Shown here piece after piece: positions 6,378 through 6,573 of a DNA stretch of 6,573 bases. The stretch lies in contig CBFGSA010000140.1 of assembly GCA_965651365.1 (NCBI GenBank), forward strand, positions 1 through 6,573, given 5' to 3'. The translations under genes were made by a program, and so were the position numbers. The notes below the pieces were generated by a model. It searched no databases and was not told where the DNA came from. It worked only from the letters and a program-made list of their open reading frames with translations. Every line of letters begins with the position of its first letter. The first letter of the stretch is position 1. This DNA comes from DASSBG01 sp965651365. GTDB lineage: Bacteria > Pseudomonadota > Gammaproteobacteria > Xanthomonadales > Rhodanobacteraceae.

Positions 6378-6573
6378 GTGAGCACCAAGACATACCCGAT
6401 TGGAATTCCTGGACAGCCGTGGGGCGCGGCGGAACGGTGCGAGTGGCGAGCGCTGCAGAGGCGTCAGCGCAGCTACCGCGAGGATGTGCTCGAGCGTGTG
6501 GAGGCACTGCGCGAGCGCTTTGATGTCACACAATACGGCACGCTCGATTATGCGCCGGACAGTTATCCGCTGT
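6378..6573 (+). CDS. Probable M14-type zinc carboxypeptidase, N-terminal fragment (3' end outside window)
   Basis: The frame is open from GTG to the end of the window, 65 codons plus one base. It starts MSTKTYPIGIPGQPWG, continues through an Arg-rich amphipathic helix (WRALQRRQRSYREDVLERVE, 23-42), and reaches RFDVTQYGTLDYAPDSYPL (47-65). This order, 'YPIGtPGxxWG... RSY... RFDVxQYGxLxY... YPL', is what I recall for the beginning of gammaproteobacterial M14-family metallocarboxypeptidases, which are predicted to trim amino acids from peptide C-termini. The zinc-binding HxxE motif would be downstream and is not visible, so catalytic competence is untested. There is no signal peptide, so a cytoplasmic product is expected. 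It is preceded by a good ribosome binding site and is divergent from the XRE regulator. The coding call is firm; the family call is from memory of the N-terminal pattern. Confidence 0.6.
   Translation, partial: MSTKTYPIGIPGQPWGAAERCEWRALQRRQRSYREDVLERVEALRERFDVTQYGTLDYAPDSYPL

Noticed and set aside
6252..6533. A 93-codon minus-strand frame upstream of the XRE gene, which might be its membrane partner
   Set aside because: It overlaps the GTG-started right-edge gene, whose N-terminus is recognisable and has a ribosome binding site. The hydrophobic patches are too short for a convincing membrane protein.
1..6573. CRISPR arrays, tRNA or rRNA genes, insertion sequences, prophage or defence genes
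   Set aside because: I saw no spaced direct repeats, cloverleaf, transposase or terminal inverted repeats; nearly all of the window is ordinary chromosomal coding sequence.

Overview
The window is GC-rich chromosomal DNA, most likely from a gammaproteobacterium of the Lysobacterales (Xanthomonadales), perhaps a Rhodanobacter/Dokdonella/Lysobacter-type organism. This rests on four things: the composition, a lipoprotein Dcp of the kind seen in that order, a secreted beta-propeller protein ending in a YRDGFE-type tail that I associate with secreted proteins of this order, and the family character of the other genes. The assignment is an inference from protein character, not from a search.

Layout from left to right. 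(1) Bases 1-720 (+): the C-terminal 239 codons of a secreted PD40/TolB-like beta-propeller protein. (2) Bases 721-1019: non-coding, with two hairpins near the upstream gene and no convincing promoter. (3) Bases 1020-1778 (+): an exported 252-residue protein that looks like two TonB-C/AgmX-like modules in tandem. (4) Bases 1880-4072 (-): a complete M3-family peptidyl-dipeptidase (dcp) with a lipoprotein signal peptide, converging on the previous gene over a short hairpin. (5) Bases 4216-4698 (+): yajQ, a small nucleotide (c-di-GMP) binding protein, divergent from dcp. (6) Bases 4729-6021 (+): a Tat-exported M24-family Xaa-Pro peptidase-like protein, 30 bases after yajQ and probably co-transcribed with it. 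(7) Bases 6029-6262 (-): a 77-residue XRE-family regulator with a TTG start, converging on the M24 gene with a gap of only 7 bases. (8) Bases 6378-6573 (+): the start of a gene running off the window, probably an M14-type zinc carboxypeptidase, with a GTG start and divergent from the regulator.

The main functional theme is peptide breakdown. An envelope dipeptidyl carboxypeptidase, an exported proline-type peptidase and a probable M14 carboxypeptidase lie within about 4.7 kb. Together they could reduce peptides outside the cytoplasm to dipeptides and amino acids. They are not one operon, since strands alternate, so co-function is an inference from proximity. I found no CRISPR array, tRNA, rRNA, insertion sequence, phage gene or obviously novel defence system. 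The least familiar gene is the tandem TonB-C-like protein at 1020-1778.
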